A stretch of DNA of 64,000 nucleotides, from the NCBI RefSeq assembly GCF_000203795.2, contig NW_006281099.1:3994532-4058531 (forward strand). Direction: 5' to 3'. The position numbers and the translations under genes are program-made. The notes beneath the pieces are model-generated. The model saw nothing but the letters and a program-made list of their open reading frames with translations, was not told the origin of the DNA and searched no databases. The stretch comes from Batrachochytrium dendrobatidis JAM81. Taxonomy: Eukaryota; Chytridiomycota; Chytridiomycetes; Rhizophydiales. This document shows, in pieces, positions 11,203 to 24,356 of this stretch; position 1 is the first letter of the stretch; each line of letters begins with the position of its first letter.

Positions 11203-14015
11203 ATGAACGGATCTAACGCTGTGTATGCCCAGGACGAATATGGTCGCCCCTTCATCATTGTTAGAGACCAGGGTAAATCTCGTATCAAGGGATTAGAGGC
11301 TCAAAAGGTAACCATTGCTCTATGATGTTCCTTTTTCTTCGATCTAGCCAGCCTGTATGTGTTCAACTACGATCTTGTAGCACTACCATTGAAGTAGATA
11401 AAGAGCACGACTACTTGCTTCATAAACTATACTTTATCTAGCTTGAGTCTCACTGGGTAGAGAGAGCTGCTGCTTTACTTTGGATCTCCACAGGATCATC
11501 ATCGACTTGTGCGGAAGGAAATCAGGAAATGAAACGAGTCGGACAGACTGCTATTGAAAATGGCTATTCTTGGTCTCACACTATGTTCTTGTGATATTAC
11601 TACCAATTAATACCTGATTGAAAGACGGCTGCTGCTATTGAATTGGCTTTGCTCTTCCTTATCTATTTGTTGGCGAATATCGGCTTGACTGATACTTCCG
11701 CCTAGTTTGTCTTGCTGGAATAATTTCACATCCCCGCTACCATTCAATAGTGAACCATTGCCTCCTACTTGTATACTTTTATTTCTTACCAAGTCCTATT
11801 TTAATGTTTTTAACACTTGACTGTATCTGATTGTTGAATCTAGTCTCATGTTTTGGCTGCAAAGGCAGTTGCAAGTATTCTTAAATCTTCGCTTGGTCCT
11901 CGAGGTATTCACTCTAAATCTTTGCTCATGCAATCAGTATTGCTATGATAATCTACCGAATTGATCTATCTAGCAATACTGATTGCGCTGTCACATTACT
12001 AATACTGTTTTTCGTATCTATATCCACTCTATTTAGGACTCGACAAGATTCTTATTTCCTCTGACGGAGATATCACCATTACTAACGACGGTGCAACTAT
12101 TTTGGGTCAAATGGAGGTAGAGCATCAGATTGCCAAGTTATTGGTACAGCTTTCAAAAAGTCAAGACGATGAGATTGGTGATGGCACAACTGGCGTTGTT
12201 GGTCAGTATTACTTTCTGTTTAATTTGCAAACAATGTACTGGTACATTGTTTGGTGCTCACGTTAGCTGACTGTATATTGATCTAACTGTTCCGATTAGT
12301 TCTTGCTGGTGCATTGTTAGAGCAAGCCGAGATTTTGCTAGACAAAGGCATTCATCCTATCCGTATCTCTGATGGTTACGAGCGTGCGTGTGCCGTAGCA
12401 GTTGCTCATCTGGACACAATTGCCGATGAGATTACAATTGATAAGCAAAATTTAGATGTTCTTTTACGTACTGCCAAGACTTGTCTTGGATCTAAAATGT
12501 AGGTGTAGATTTGAAACTAAATCCTATGCACTGCATGGACTTTATTCACATGTTGCTATTCATCTGTTATTTTAGTGTTTCCAAATGTCATGACCATTTT
12601 GCCAAAATGGCTGTTGATGCAGTTCTTGCCGTTGCGGATCTTGATCGCAAAGATGTTGATTTTGAGCTCATCAAGGTTGACGGAAAGGTAGGAGGGTCGT
12701 TAGTTGACTCCAAACTTGTCATGGGTGTTGTGGTCGACAAGGACTTTTCCCATCCACAAATGCCCAAGGAACTCCATGACACCAAAATTGCTATCCTTAC
12801 CTGTCCTTTCGAGCCCCCTAAGCCAAAGACCAAGCATCAACTGGATATCACATCTGTAGAAGAGTACGAAAAGCTACAAGCATACGAGAAGGAGAAGTTT
12901 GAGGAGATGGTAAAACAGGTCAAGGACTGTGGGGCTAATTTAGTTATTTGCCAGTGGGGCTTTGACGATGAGGCCAACCATTTACTTATGCAAAACGACC
13001 TTCCTGCTGTCAGATGGGTTGGTGGCCCCGAGCTTGAGGTACAAACTTGTATAATTTTGTTATGCTGGTCTGCTATTAGAAGTGTTTTTGAACCTAGTGC
13101 GAGTTGTATCTGATTGAATTCATGTCTGTATTTAAACAATTAATAATTCGCTTTAGCTGATTGCTATTGCCACCAACGGTCGCATTGTACCACGATTTGC
13201 AGAGCTTTCTGCCGAGAAGCTTGGCAAAGCAGGTCTTGTTCGTGAAGTTTCTTTTGGTACGACCAAAGATCGCATGCTTGTCATTGAACAATGCGCCAAT
13301 ACTCGCGCTGTTACTATTTTTGTCCGTGGTGGAAACAAGATGGTAGGCATTCAAGTGTTTTGTATTTAGAGCCACTAACTGGGATATGTTGTTTGATGCT
13401 AACTGCTACGACCTACTACTGAAATCTATATAGATTATTGATGAAGCCAAGCGCAGTCTTCACGATGCCATTTGCGTTGTTCGTAACCTTGTTCGTGACA
13501 GTCGTATTGTGTATGGTGGAGGTGCTGCTGAAATCACCTGTTCTCTTGCTGTTGCCAAAGCTGCAAATGAGGTATGTATTAAGCATCTTTTTTGCACTGA
13601 TTTTCGTGTGCATACAGACGCAAGTTTAGTGCTTGCATGACTTGATTCGCTAACCCTATGATGTTTTTATTTAATACGCCCAATTTTCACTGATTGCAAA
13701 CGTTAGATTTCATCGATTGAGCAATATGCCATGCGCGCCTTTGCATGCGCTCTTGATGCTGTTCCTCTTGCTCTTGCCGAAAACTCTGGTCTTTCTCCCA
13801 TTGAAACCTTGGCAGAAATTAAATCACGCCACGTTACTGAAAAGAATTCTCATCTTGGTATTGACTGCAATCTCAAAGGTACAAACGACATGCGTGAGCA
13901 ACATGTCTTTGACCCACTGATCTCTAAGCGATCTCAGTTGTATCTTGCTACTCAACTCGTCAAAATGGTGCTTAAAATTGACGATGTGATCCAACCCGGT
14001 GAAGCTGAACAGTAA
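11203..14015 (+). CDS. CCT5: T-complex protein 1 subunit epsilon (CCT5)
   Basis: Eight exons: 11203-11307, 11844-11904, 12037-12201, 12300-12498, 12576-13038, 13157-13342, 13434-13571 and 13707-14015 (1,626 nt, 541 aa, the usual CCT5 length). The N-terminus [19 protein letters not shown] and the segments [39 protein letters not shown] and [20 protein letters not shown] are epsilon-type. The group II chaperonin ATP motifs GDGTTGVV and VYGGGAAE are intact. CCT5 is one of eight subunits of the cytosolic TRiC ring that folds actin and tubulin (family knowledge). Intron 1 (536 bp) is several times longer than the others and holds an antisense ORF, noted in the findings. Confidence 0.97.
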
Positions 14016-14305
14016 CAAGGTTGAATTCTGGATAATGAAGCACGGAATTTGTAATCATTTTAGGAACGGGTATATCCTGGCAATCTTTATTTCTACAGAC
14101 TTGATTTGGCATTTAGTGATATTTTGAAGAAGGTTCTAGTGAGATAGTAACAGTTAATGAAAAATGCTTTCAAAAAACGTTGAATTCAATTGCAGCAAGT
14201 CCGACACATGAGTGAGAATCAAGCAGCACATCACGTGCTATACTTTCACTTGTACAACGAAATCTAAAGCAGTTTATTCCTGACAGCTAAACATCAACGG
14301 CAACA

Positions 14306-15450
14306 ATGGCTAAAGGTGTGTTGTGTCTACTGATATTTGCAACAAGAATGGTGGAGAATACCATGAAATCATAGACTATATAGAGAGCCACTGTACTGGT
14401 TACATGGGTTGGGATTGCTTAAATCGACCTGTTTGATGCCAACACCCAAGTCAATCTGTAGTATAGTAATCGGGGTTTCTATAGACTTTATCAAACCTAC
14501 AGTTTATCGTCAACTAACTAGCCAATTCTTTACTTTTTTCTGAATTTGTGCTTGATTTATAATCATCCATGGCTTTGGCGCTCATCAAACCCGCTCCGGA
14601 TTGCAATAGTCCCTCGCAACTTTCGTCTTCTGGAGGAACTCGAAAAAGGTGAAAAGGGAATCGGCGATGGCACTATTAGCTACGGTCTTGCAAATGGCGA
14701 AGATTTGCTCATGACCAAGTGGCATGGAACTATAATCGGACCTGGCCATGTAAGATTAATATGCTAACTACGGTTTAAGCACTCCAATTCTAAACCGATA
14801 TGGGTATTGGAAACCCAGATCTTCAAGACCAGTCGTTGGCTTGAGTCTATCTTCTCAAACTATAGTCATCTTTGAGATCTTAGAGCCTGACTTTTCGCAT
14901 GGTTATACTTGTTCATTTTCACACCATCATTCGAATGGATCTAGACGGCCCACGAAAACAGGATTTACAGTCTTAAAATCACCTGTGGCGAAGACTACCC
15001 TGATCGACCTCCAGTTGTTAGTTTCTGTTCTAAAGTTAATCTTCCTTGTGTCAATCAGCAACACGGAAAGGTAAAACATTGTGAATTGACCTGTTAAAAC
15101 TGGTTGATACGCATCCAAGATTCAGCGCATTTGATCTAGTTTATTGGTTTAGCGATCCCATTAATGTTTACTATATCTAGGTTGAAAAACTACCATGTCT
15201 TGACAACTGGAAACGAAGTTACACGATTGAAACTGTCCTGTCCGAGCTTCGCAAGTAAGATTTTTATTCCTTTAGATTGTAATGATGGGTTAGAATGTAT
15301 TGGTCCACAATTCATTCCATTGTGATACTTGAATACACGACACTTGTTGATATAAATTGTGTACGTTGCGTGGCTTATAGGGAAATGGCTTCATCAGCAA
15401 ACAAGAAGCTGTCTCAGCCAGCAGAAGGAACCATGTTTGCTGGGAACTAG
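14306..15450 (+). CDS. MMS2: Ubiquitin-conjugating enzyme variant Mms2/UEV1
   Basis: Five exons: 14306-14315, 14610-14749, 14945-15070, 15181-15254 and 15381-15450 (420 nt, 139 aa). The order is [17 protein letters not shown], the core [29 protein letters not shown], and [21 protein letters not shown] near the end. In place of the E2 catalytic Cys site it has the UEV-type loop, so it should be a catalytically dead partner of Ubc13 for Lys63-linked chains in DNA-damage tolerance (family knowledge). The first exon is only 10 nt (Met-Ala-Lys plus one base). Mms2 and Uev1a cannot be told apart in fungi. Confidence 0.92.
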
Positions 15451-16275
15451 AAGCTACCGGCGACTTGAATAAAAACTTGCTAAATTGTTCAATCTTTATA
15501 ACCGATATTTCTAAACAAGTCGCCAATCACCAAATGCTTCAATATACTGTCTTGTTACTGTTGCTTTTCAAGTTATGTGCCCTGGTATCTGCGCTTATGT
15601 AATAGTCAATATGCTTTTTATTCAGTGGTGCTTTTGGGATCAGACTCACAGCACCTCGTACATGAACGTAATGTTGTTGGATAATATAGCAAAATATTTT
15701 CAAAAACTCGCCTTACAGTTCCGACCCCGCTTATATCTAAGCAAGTTTCCGCTCAGAGTAATAATGAGGAAAAAATCGAGATATCTCAGCCAAGTTTCAA
15801 CAAAGCTAAACAGGCAAAATAATATCAGTTTGGTGTGTCAAGCCTTTTGCAATTCAACTCCGCTTGACCACGGTTTGCTAAATGACTGAATTCAAATCCG
15901 AGCATTGCCACCTTGACCTCTTGTCACCATCAAGGTTAAAATGAGTTAACGTCACACTAATTCCGTATGTTGCTTCTTCCTGAATCGACTCTATTGTTTT
16001 GGTCAGTTCTGTTGATTTGTAACCCTACAGCCCCATATCCTTCAATTTTTAGGGGAAATTTGATAAACCTAGCAAACTATCTGAAAACTTCTTTTCCAGA
16101 ACAAATCTAATAGGCTTGACAGCTCAAAACAAGGTAAATCAACCAAAGTAGTAGAATAGACACAGCTTCCGCTTTGGTATTTAATTTTTAGATCTGCTCA
16201 AACATGCCCTTGCAATCTCATCTGACACTATATCTGTGGCTTATATAGATACAGACCTGATTATTGTTTTACAGA
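15451..16275. other. Intergenic spacer upstream of the ankyrin gene
   Basis: It contains a 104-codon open frame (15575-15889) with no family resemblance, judged spurious. No RNA gene or repeat was seen. A non-coding first exon of the ankyrin gene could lie here, since its ATG is preceded by an acceptor-like tttacag. Confidence 0.4.
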
Positions 16276-19200
16276 ATGGATTTGTGCACAGCTTCATCAA
16301 GAGGTGCAGTTCAACAGGCTCAAACCTTGCTTCAAACGGGAATCGACCCAAATACTAGCTCAACTCGATGGAATGCTCGTCTAGCTTGCACTGTCGATTC
16401 ATCTGCCTCTTCACATGAAAACAACGACGAAAATGCTGATTCTGATGTATATATGGCTTTGCCGTTACATTTGGCAGTTATTCATGGCCATTATGATATG
16501 GTGCAATTGCTGCTAGATCATGGCGCGTCGATGACAAAAAAAGACTCTAGAGATAGGTATGTTATGTAGTTATGGTCGGCAAAAAATAAACTCGGATTGT
16601 TGGCATAATAGTGTTGATGATTTGGATTTTGAGTTGTTGATGCATACGATCGTGTGCAAGACTGTTCGAATATCTGAATAGCTCGATTTTGGTTTACACC
16701 ACAAATAACCGACCTTTCATCCTTTTTAAATTAAACTCTACACAAACCTGTGATAAAGAACGGCAATAATTTGCTGCATCTACGGATCATGCGATACTCT
16801 GACCATCACATCTCAAAACCAGTTGATAGTGACAAAAACTACGTCAAATCATATTGCCATAATGCGATTGTTACTTCGAATTTTGGTCAAAGACACACCC
16901 GACATGTTTGATGAGTGCGCTAACAATCCACAGAGTGGAAAATTGCTACGAGGTGTTACTCCACTTTGTCTGGCTGCTTATCTTGGCAAATCAGAAATGG
17001 TGCGCACATTGATTCAAAGTGGTGCCATGGCAAATGCTCAAGATCTCAATGGTACGTCTACAACCAAGGTTTTAGTTGGCAAGGGGTTAGTCAATTACCA
17101 CCAACATGGTTTTGATTTTATTCCAAATATTATTTTCAAAACTGGATCGCTAATCGTTTGCATCCTTACATTCATTCTTGAAAATATGCATCATGTTCCA
17201 ATCTTTAGGTTCGACGCCGCTAATGTATGCAGGTACGTATTGATTATTTTCATTAGATTTAGTATATTGCCCAACATGTATAGACATGTCCATATATGAT
17301 GCGCGTGATTTAACTTTGGCAAATGCAAACCAATGCTATGTATAAAATCAGCTCGAGAAGGACATATAAAAGTCATTGACGTTTTGCTTTATTTCAATGC
17401 CTTGCCTTTGATTCAAGATAATTACGGATGGACAACTATTCAGTATGCTGCACCATTCCCACACATTGTCAATATGCTCAATGCCAAACAATCCACTTTA
17501 AACACTGCCTCAACTTCAATTCCACAAGCCGAGACTGTCAATATCGATTCGACACCATCTTCGTATCCAGTACTACCTAGATCAATTCAAAAAAACAGCG
17601 CGATGGTATCACCTTTAAATAAAGTAGCTCAACTTCCGCCATCGGCCAACCATCACAAAGTCTATCCACACTATTTTGAATCCAATACAGTCAATAACCA
17701 AGAAACCATCACGCCATCTGAACAGTACACTCTTTACTCATCCATCAAAGACGGCGACACTGCATTACTTAATACAGTATTAAGTGGTCCAAATGCGCAC
17801 AAAGCAGTTCAATATACAGACCCTCAAAGTGGATTGACAGCTTTACAATATGCAGTACGACATCGGCCTCTACGAGCTATTGAATCCGTTCAAATTGTCC
17901 TCATGCTAATTCAGAAAGGAGCTGTCGCGTCCACACCGAATTATAAAACAAACAAGTGTGCTTTACATTATATATTGCGCAATCCATACATGATGAAGAA
18001 AGTAGACGAGCAAGGAGAAATAGCAGCTAGTACAAGTAGCATGACGGCTGAAAAAGAAAAAACTGAACTAGAACTCCTCAAACTAGCAGTGTATGAGATT
18101 GTCAAAATTTTACTGGATGCTGGTGCATTGCCTAGTGGTGCTGACGGAACTGGAAATCATCCGTTGCATTATGCTTGTCAAACAGGTGAAATCCAGCTAG
18201 TTCAGTTGCTGTTGGAGTATGGAGCAGATGTATTTGCACGAAACAGAAAAGGAAGGACGGCTATGCAAGAATGTTTATTTCCAGAAATTCGTTTCTTGTT
18301 GGAGACTGCTACAAAAACTCAATCTACAGGTGGGCAAAACACCAAGATTACTCATGGTACTGACAATACCTATTCAGCAAACACCATCAAACCTGAATCG
18401 GCTGTTTGTGTCAATGTACATACGACTTCTCCCACAATGGAAACGCATACTACTAAAAATCAAGCAAAACGAGCCATTACAAATCTATCAGACATGACCA
18501 TCAAAAACCCGAATGATGTCGCGATGGAAAAAGATGGATCAGTGCTGCAGGCACAGATATGCTCACCCATTCCATCCCAAATTATTCAAGGTGGCATTCC
18601 AGAAGTAGTGCAGGTGTTGTCTATTAGTGCGCCTACTTCACTCCAATCCAATTCAACCCCTATCTCATCTATACAAACGCCCAATCCTATTTCAACACCC
18701 CAGCTTGTTCAAGAACCACAAACAGACTTGGCTGATGCGGAAATCCAAGCCTCGGATCATACTTTGATGAAACAAATCTACCGATCGCTTCGCTCATCTT
18801 CCTCAACATTTACTGACCTGCCTAATACAGACACGTTGACTCTTTTTAAACAACTTTTAGCTGACTCTGATCTTCGCTGCATGACTCTTGAACACGAGCT
18901 TGATCAAGCTATTTCAGACAAAACGGTCTGTTTAGCTGCGTCTCAAGATCATATTCGCCGTTTAGAGCAAGACGTGTTAATAGCAGAAGCTCGCACAGAA
19001 AAATCATCCAAAGAAGTACTAAAGCTACGCCAAGAGGTAGCATCTTTAGAGAAAAAGCTACAGGGTCTGCAAGGCGGGTCTGAGGCTTTAATGATGGCAT
19101 ATCAAAAGTCTTTAGACATGAGTCATCGATTGGCCAACGATGTTGATGAAAAGCAGGAGATGATTGGAAAATTGAAGCAGCAGATTTACGGTGGTCATCG

Positions 19201-21928
19201 GGATGAAGATGACGAGACTCTACAGGATAGAACGTTGGTTATGCTGGATTTATTGTGTAGTGCTGCTCAGTTTCAAGTGGATGCCATTGTAAACGATTTA
19301 GATCACAGAAAAGAGAGTTTAGAAAGTGTCAAGGCTCAAAGAATCGATCTACTTACTCGTGCTGGAAAGGACAAGGTTGAACCACTTGAAAGCGACGAAG
19401 ATCTTTTGGGACAGTTTGATGATGCTGAGCGAGTGATTCTCGATAGTATTGAGCAGTGTAGGGCGTCCAAGGAATCCGCTCAGTCTATACTCGACGCGTC
19501 TATCAAGCAGTACACATACGAAAAGACTCAGCAGGCCGATCCCTTTGAGAATATTGGTAGTGATGTCACTGCGCATGATAAAGACACTGGAATAGAAGCG
19601 GTTGTTTCAGAAACGTGGTCCAACAAGTTTACTGACATTGAGCAATTACTTGATACGCTGTCATTTGAATCTACTCCACCTGAGCCTGTCACTCAGGATT
19701 TTCCCTATTCTCAATCTACCTATCACGTATATGTAAAAGCTACTGCAGGCGATGGCACACCACTCCGCGTTCCTCTTACAATGAACATTGTAGCTCGTCT
19801 TTTGCGAATCTCACACCAAACTCTTCGTCTAAAATCCCACACGCTACACAAATCAACTGAAGCAGCCCAAAAAGCACAAACACGGCTAGATCAGACTCAA
19901 CAGAAGCTACAGGAAACAGCGCGACGTCTTTTGAATGCCAAGAACGAGCTAAAAGATCTATCTAGCAAGTTTTTGCGCATGGACAATGAAATGGTTGAAA
20001 TTGAATGCAAGCTGGATGTAGTGAATGCGTCGAGAGTAGAAGAGATTCGAAGTCTAAGGCAGTTGGTGGATATATTGGTTGGTGGGTCTTGTACATCATG
20101 GGAATCTTCTGGCACAGACACGAAGGAGCAATTAAAGAATGGTGACTTGTCCATTCAGGAACACGAGGGCTTGGTAGGAGCAGTCAAGCATATGCTAGCT
20201 AGTGTTGATGCAAAATTGCTTAGAGATAAAGGAATCGATATAGCAGCCAAAGGAAGTGAGGTACCAGAAAGTGTTGCATTGGCATCGCATGCTGCATCCA
20301 TCACTGCTGGGCAAAAAGACGCGGATCTGCATCGATATGCTTTACAGGCTCTTGCCGTAGTTCATATCTCTCTGCATCGACTTCAGACATATTGTGATAG
20401 TATTGGTGTGGCTTTACATGCTCTTCAAACAGAGAACAATCGTCTGAAAATGGCCCAATCCGAATCTTCATCTACAAAGAATTGCATAAAAAGTATTGAT
20501 GGCGGCTCTTCCGATTGCTTGGTTAAAATGGCAGATGATCAACAGACACTGTCCGTTCCAACTACATCTGTCACACCTATCGATGCCACAGAACGAAATG
20601 TCGCTTTACCAAGCACGATATTGACATCTATTCCACCCACTTGTGCTCAATTAAATGCATCTCCACCTCTTGCACAAATCTCCACTCAACCCTTACCAGT
20701 CCTAACACCAAAGCCCCATGATCGTGAACAACTCGTTGTAAGCGTCAGCCCTATTACGCCTTTATTTGACTCAAGCATTTGGTCAGAATACCCATTTATA
20801 TCAAACCATCTCCAAAACGAGAGTAGCGAAACCAGTTCTGAAAACGCATTTGCTCGTGCACAAACATCGACGCGTACCAACTCCATTGACCCTTATGCTT
20901 TGAACCATCAGCGTGTGGACGAGCCAATGAAGTTAGTGTTGCAGCCGCTTCCGCGAACGGCCTCTAGGTTTCCTACGCAGCTTCACTCAAGCTCAGTGCC
21001 CTCAGTGTCCCAGGTAGGGCTAGGGCCGCTGCGGTCTCCTGGATCAATGCCAGAGTTTGATCGAGTGGTAAAAGTTGATCCTCAGCAGAACTCGCTCTCG
21101 AGTGACGATTCCAACGTGCCGCCAGTGATGATTGTTGAGAAATCCATAGCCATGATGAAAGGGCAACAAGGAGATGATGCATCCATACAACCTGCCACTT
21201 TAGGAAAACGCCCAGCTGGTGGATTGAGTGCTACGGGTAAAGTCAGCGAGTATCTCGATGCACTCGAATCTTTAAAAGCAGATATGATAGGGGAACGTGG
21301 GCGTAGCGTTTCCAATGGGACTAGCTCGACACAGGGACTGAATTCACACAACAAGAAGTTGGCATACAAGGATATGGTGCGTAAGCTGATTGCGGCAATG
21401 AAAGCAGAGAGTGGGGTGGCCAATGAACCTGCGGCTCATTTCGAAACTGATGCCGGAAATCCAACAGCCCTGAATGCCAATACAGAGTTTCTTCCTGTAT
21501 TGGACTGTCATGAGGGCGTTGACATCACATCGCCTACTCAAACACACAGCATCTCCGATTTGGGATTTTCAAGACTAGACACTCGACAGCTGAATCCACA
21601 TCAACTCGAGATGGTTGATTCCACACAGATCGTGGCAGACACAGTCTTGAATTCCAACACATCAGAGGATGAAATACCGATTAGCGAGTTGGTAGCCCGT
21701 AATGAGCCACTTGACAATGGCACGAGTTACTGCTTCAATGATCGTCGTATGTGTATCAAACCACACACTCTGACCGTAAGCACCAAAGAAAATGATGTTA
21801 ATATGAGCCGTCCAAGTGTTGAATTTGACAAGAGTGCCGCATTGAGTGTAAAGTCGCCATTGTCACCATTAAAACAAGCTTATATTGACATCAATGCAAG
21901 ACTGGGTCTAGCACGTCCAGGAATATGA
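16276..21928 (+). CDS. Large ankyrin-repeat and coiled-coil protein, 1,724 aa
   Basis: Four exons: 16276-16556, 16759-17051, a 24-nt microexon 17209-17232 and 17352-21928 (5,175 nt). Residues ~1-460 carry ankyrin repeats, e.g. LPLHLAVIHGHYDMVQLLLDHGA, split here as LPLHLAVIHGHYDM + VQLLLDHGA, and HPLHYACQTGEIQLVQLLL. The microexon encodes STPLMYA, the start of one repeat. Residues ~695-815 and ~1010-1105 are heptad-rich coiled coils; the stretches between and after are Ser/Thr/Pro-rich and probably disordered. Near the C-terminus are helical segments around YLDALESLKADM and YKDMVRKLIAAMK. The domain order suggests a scaffold, possibly cytoskeletal; I do not recognise an orthologue. Upstream non-coding exons cannot be excluded. 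Confidence 0.85.
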
Positions 21929-22241
21929 CTGGATAGAGGCTTATTTGTAGACAAGTAGTGAATGGCAGATCCATTGCAAGATCAACCAATATATTTAAAA
22001 ATAAATCAACAGTTGAATGGTCAGTGTTTATAAGATGCATTTATTGCCATATCAATTGAAAAAGTGGTGTAAGCCATCTATAACGATTTGTTTAGTGTCA
22101 ACAGACACCAAGCCGATCAAAGAGCCCAACGGCATAGCAGGAAATAAGCTTTCGACTGAGATAAGCATGAGTGAACCAACACTTGGTGCAACACTTTACG
22201 GATGGCAGGATATGAGTGATGGAATGGATCGAAGAGCATAT

Positions 22242-23063
22242 TTACATTGCCCGGAACGGATTAGCAGCATTGTCTTCGGGGACTCTGTCGTGGTCAGGGA
22301 TCAAAGATACCAAAAAAGCAGAAACAATGTCTAGTAACTGATGATGAAAAGCAGGGGGCTCAGTGGCAGCAGACAGACCAGAAAGCTGAGTAGCGTCAGA
22401 ATTAGAGGGGTTGAGAGGCTCCTGAGCCTGGTCTAGAGGCTTCCAGGAAGGAACCTGGATATAACCCATTTGACCCACAAATACAAGAAGGGCAGCAAGA
22501 TGAAGGACGACGATTCGAGTGATGCTTGCATTCTGACAAAACATGAACAAAAGCACTGCTAGTTTTGCAATTAAAAAAAATGCATTCTGGTTATGGTCAT
22601 TGCGTAGTTCTGGATCAGCAGCAGGGGGCTGAGGCGGTATGTTTCCGTGTGCCTGTCCTTGTGGAATGTGTTCCAGTAACTGTTCACCCTCTTGTTGCAG
22701 AGCCTCGATATGGGTTGCAGGATTGAGCGGTGGCTCAACCACGACAGTGGGATTGACCGAGTCCTGAGAGCTTTGTAGAATGGGCGTAGTTTTTATCGGG
22801 ATATGTGGGTAGCTGGAAGCAGCATGAACAGCGTACAACATACCATTGATATTGACAACTTGGGGCCAGAAAGGATGTTGTAAAGATGGAGTCAGAGTGG
22901 TGGGTGTATGATGCAGATTGCCTACAGTTCCAGCATTATTCTGAGGCTGCATGCCGTTCATTCCCATAGCAGTCTGAATGTCAGGAGTGAGAGCACCGTG
23001 CGAGAGAGCAGCGGCATCGTCAAGAGTCTGAGCAGCTGCAGGAGTCACGACGTTGGGTCGCAT
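22242..23063 (-). CDS. HERP/Usa1-like ER membrane protein, 273 aa
   Basis: Single-exon frame from the ATG at 23063; the frame is open 16 codons further 5' but without an ATG. Residues ~1-160 are low-complexity (Pro, Gln, Ala). A hydrophobic pair follows: FFLIAKLAVLLFMFCQ and, after Ser-Ile-Thr-Arg, IVVLHLAALLVFVGQMGY. A polar tail then ends in NPFRAM. The two closely spaced segments separated by an Arg turn and ending in a Gln-x-Gly resemble the C-terminal membrane part of HERP (Herpud) and yeast Usa1, which scaffold ER-associated degradation. The N-terminal ubiquitin-like domain of HERP is absent. The assignment rests on this one region. It is convergent with the ankyrin gene and divergent from MIC26/27 across only 72 bp. 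Confidence 0.5.
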   Translation of the reverse strand: MRPNVVTPAAAQTLDDAAALSHGALTPDIQTAMGMNGMQPQNNAGTVGNLHHTPTTLTPSLQHPFWPQVVNINGMLYAVHAASSYPHIPIKTTPILQSSQDSVNPTVVVEPPLNPATHIEALQQEGEQLLEHIPQGQAHGNIPPQPPAADPELRNDHNQNAFFLIAKLAVLLFMFCQNASITRIVVLHLAALLVFVGQMGYIQVPSWKPLDQAQEPLNPSNSDATQLSGLSAATEPPAFHHQLLDIVSAFLVSLIPDHDRVPEDNAANPFRAM

Positions 23064-23135
23064 TGTGGATAGTGATCGACTGTCGATTTCGAGGAGTTTA
23101 AATATCCACAAGTCACGTGTATTTAGATTGTTTGA

Positions 23136-24253
23136 ATGAATCCAAGCTCGACTTTTATTCCAAAAATGTCCAAATCTGTTATTGAATCCACTGCTGGATC
23201 TACTCCTAGTTCTACTACTGGATCTAATCCTAGTTCTAATCCTAGTTCTACTCCTGGTTCTACTTCAATTCCTCATCCATTTCGATTTTCTTCTTCGGTA
23301 CTCTTTATTTTACTCTTTATTTTATCTTGAATCACTCTAGTCTAACCAACTCATTCAATACTGATTAGAAACTGTCCATTTACGACTCTCCTGAACTGCA
23401 GTGTCCTACCAAACCTACTACCACTCCTCATGATTCGAGTCCTTACCGTACATTCTCTACCATCCGCACTCTCGCTACTTTCCAGGACAAACCAAATGAT
23501 CTTGAACTGCTGATTCGTGATGTAATCTACTCTTGTTTTGGTTTAGATTGCTACTGATGCTCAGTTGGTTGTTCTAAACCACGTTATTGTATCGACCTTT
23601 AGGCTCGTTTGGAAACTACAAAGGCTTTTGCTTCAACTCGGGTAATATAATATCAATACTTGTCAACTTTCTATCAATATGACAATGCTGCCATCAGACA
23701 TTTTAAAATTTTACTATAAACCTGTTCAATTGATACAAGGTTCAGGCACAGGGCATAGTCAACCACTGGCTAGCATTGGAAAAAAGTGCACAAGGTATTG
23801 AAATGCAATCAAGGTTGGTGGCTTCATATCAATTGTTAAACTTTTGAATTCTTGCTAGATGTGGTCGGGACGTATCATGAGCCTACAGAGGATTATATTC
23901 CTGGATTGATCTATGTCACCATTGCTGGATTTGCTGGATCTATTCTTGCTAAAAACAGTTGAGTTTAATTTGAAATGGACTCGAGCTGATTGACTTTGGA
24001 TGATCACTAAAGGTTTGTTCTACTAGGCAATATTCTCGTGGGTCTGCTGGCTCCAGTTGCTGGCTCAATGGGTGCATTTGCTTACTACTTTCCAACCACT
24101 CTACAAAACATTGCCATGCAACGCCATGCAAGCACTGCTACTCCATTCAAGATTGGCAATCTGTCAGTTTCAGAGTATACATGCTCAGTGCTCGACAAGG
24201 CTGCGTCGACCCTGGGTATCACTCTCCCTTGGACAACCTCTGAGAAGAAATAG
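23136..24253 (+). CDS. MICOS complex subunit Mic26/Mic27 (apolipoprotein O family)
   Basis: Six exons: 23136-23297, 23369-23521, 23603-23641, 23740-23794, 23859-23957 and 24027-24253 (735 nt, 244 aa). The N-terminus has imperfect Ser-Thr-Pro-Gly repeats. KLSIYDSPE, then the ApoO core follows: VNHWLALEKS, then YIPGLIYVTIAGFAGSILAK (first membrane segment) and ILVGLLAPVAGSMGAFAYY with FPTTLQNI (second). Two glycine-rich membrane segments joined by a short loop define this family, which shapes crista junctions in the mitochondrial inner membrane (family knowledge). Mic26 and Mic27 cannot be separated here. It shares a very short divergent promoter with the HERP-like gene. Confidence 0.85.
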
Positions 24254-24356
24254 TTTGACAATAAAGTTGATCATTCACAGTAGACTATTTTAAACTCGAG
24301 TATCCATTGTAAAAGCTAACCCACAATTCAATTCAAAGTTGTTCATTCGAGTTTAA

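Noticed and set aside
15575..15889. 104-codon plus-strand frame between the UEV and ankyrin genes
   Set aside because: No family match and composition unlike neighbouring coding exons.
22017..22334. 105-codon plus-strand frame overlapping the 3' end of the HERP-like gene
   Set aside because: It lies in the convergent spacer and antisense to a better-supported coding region.
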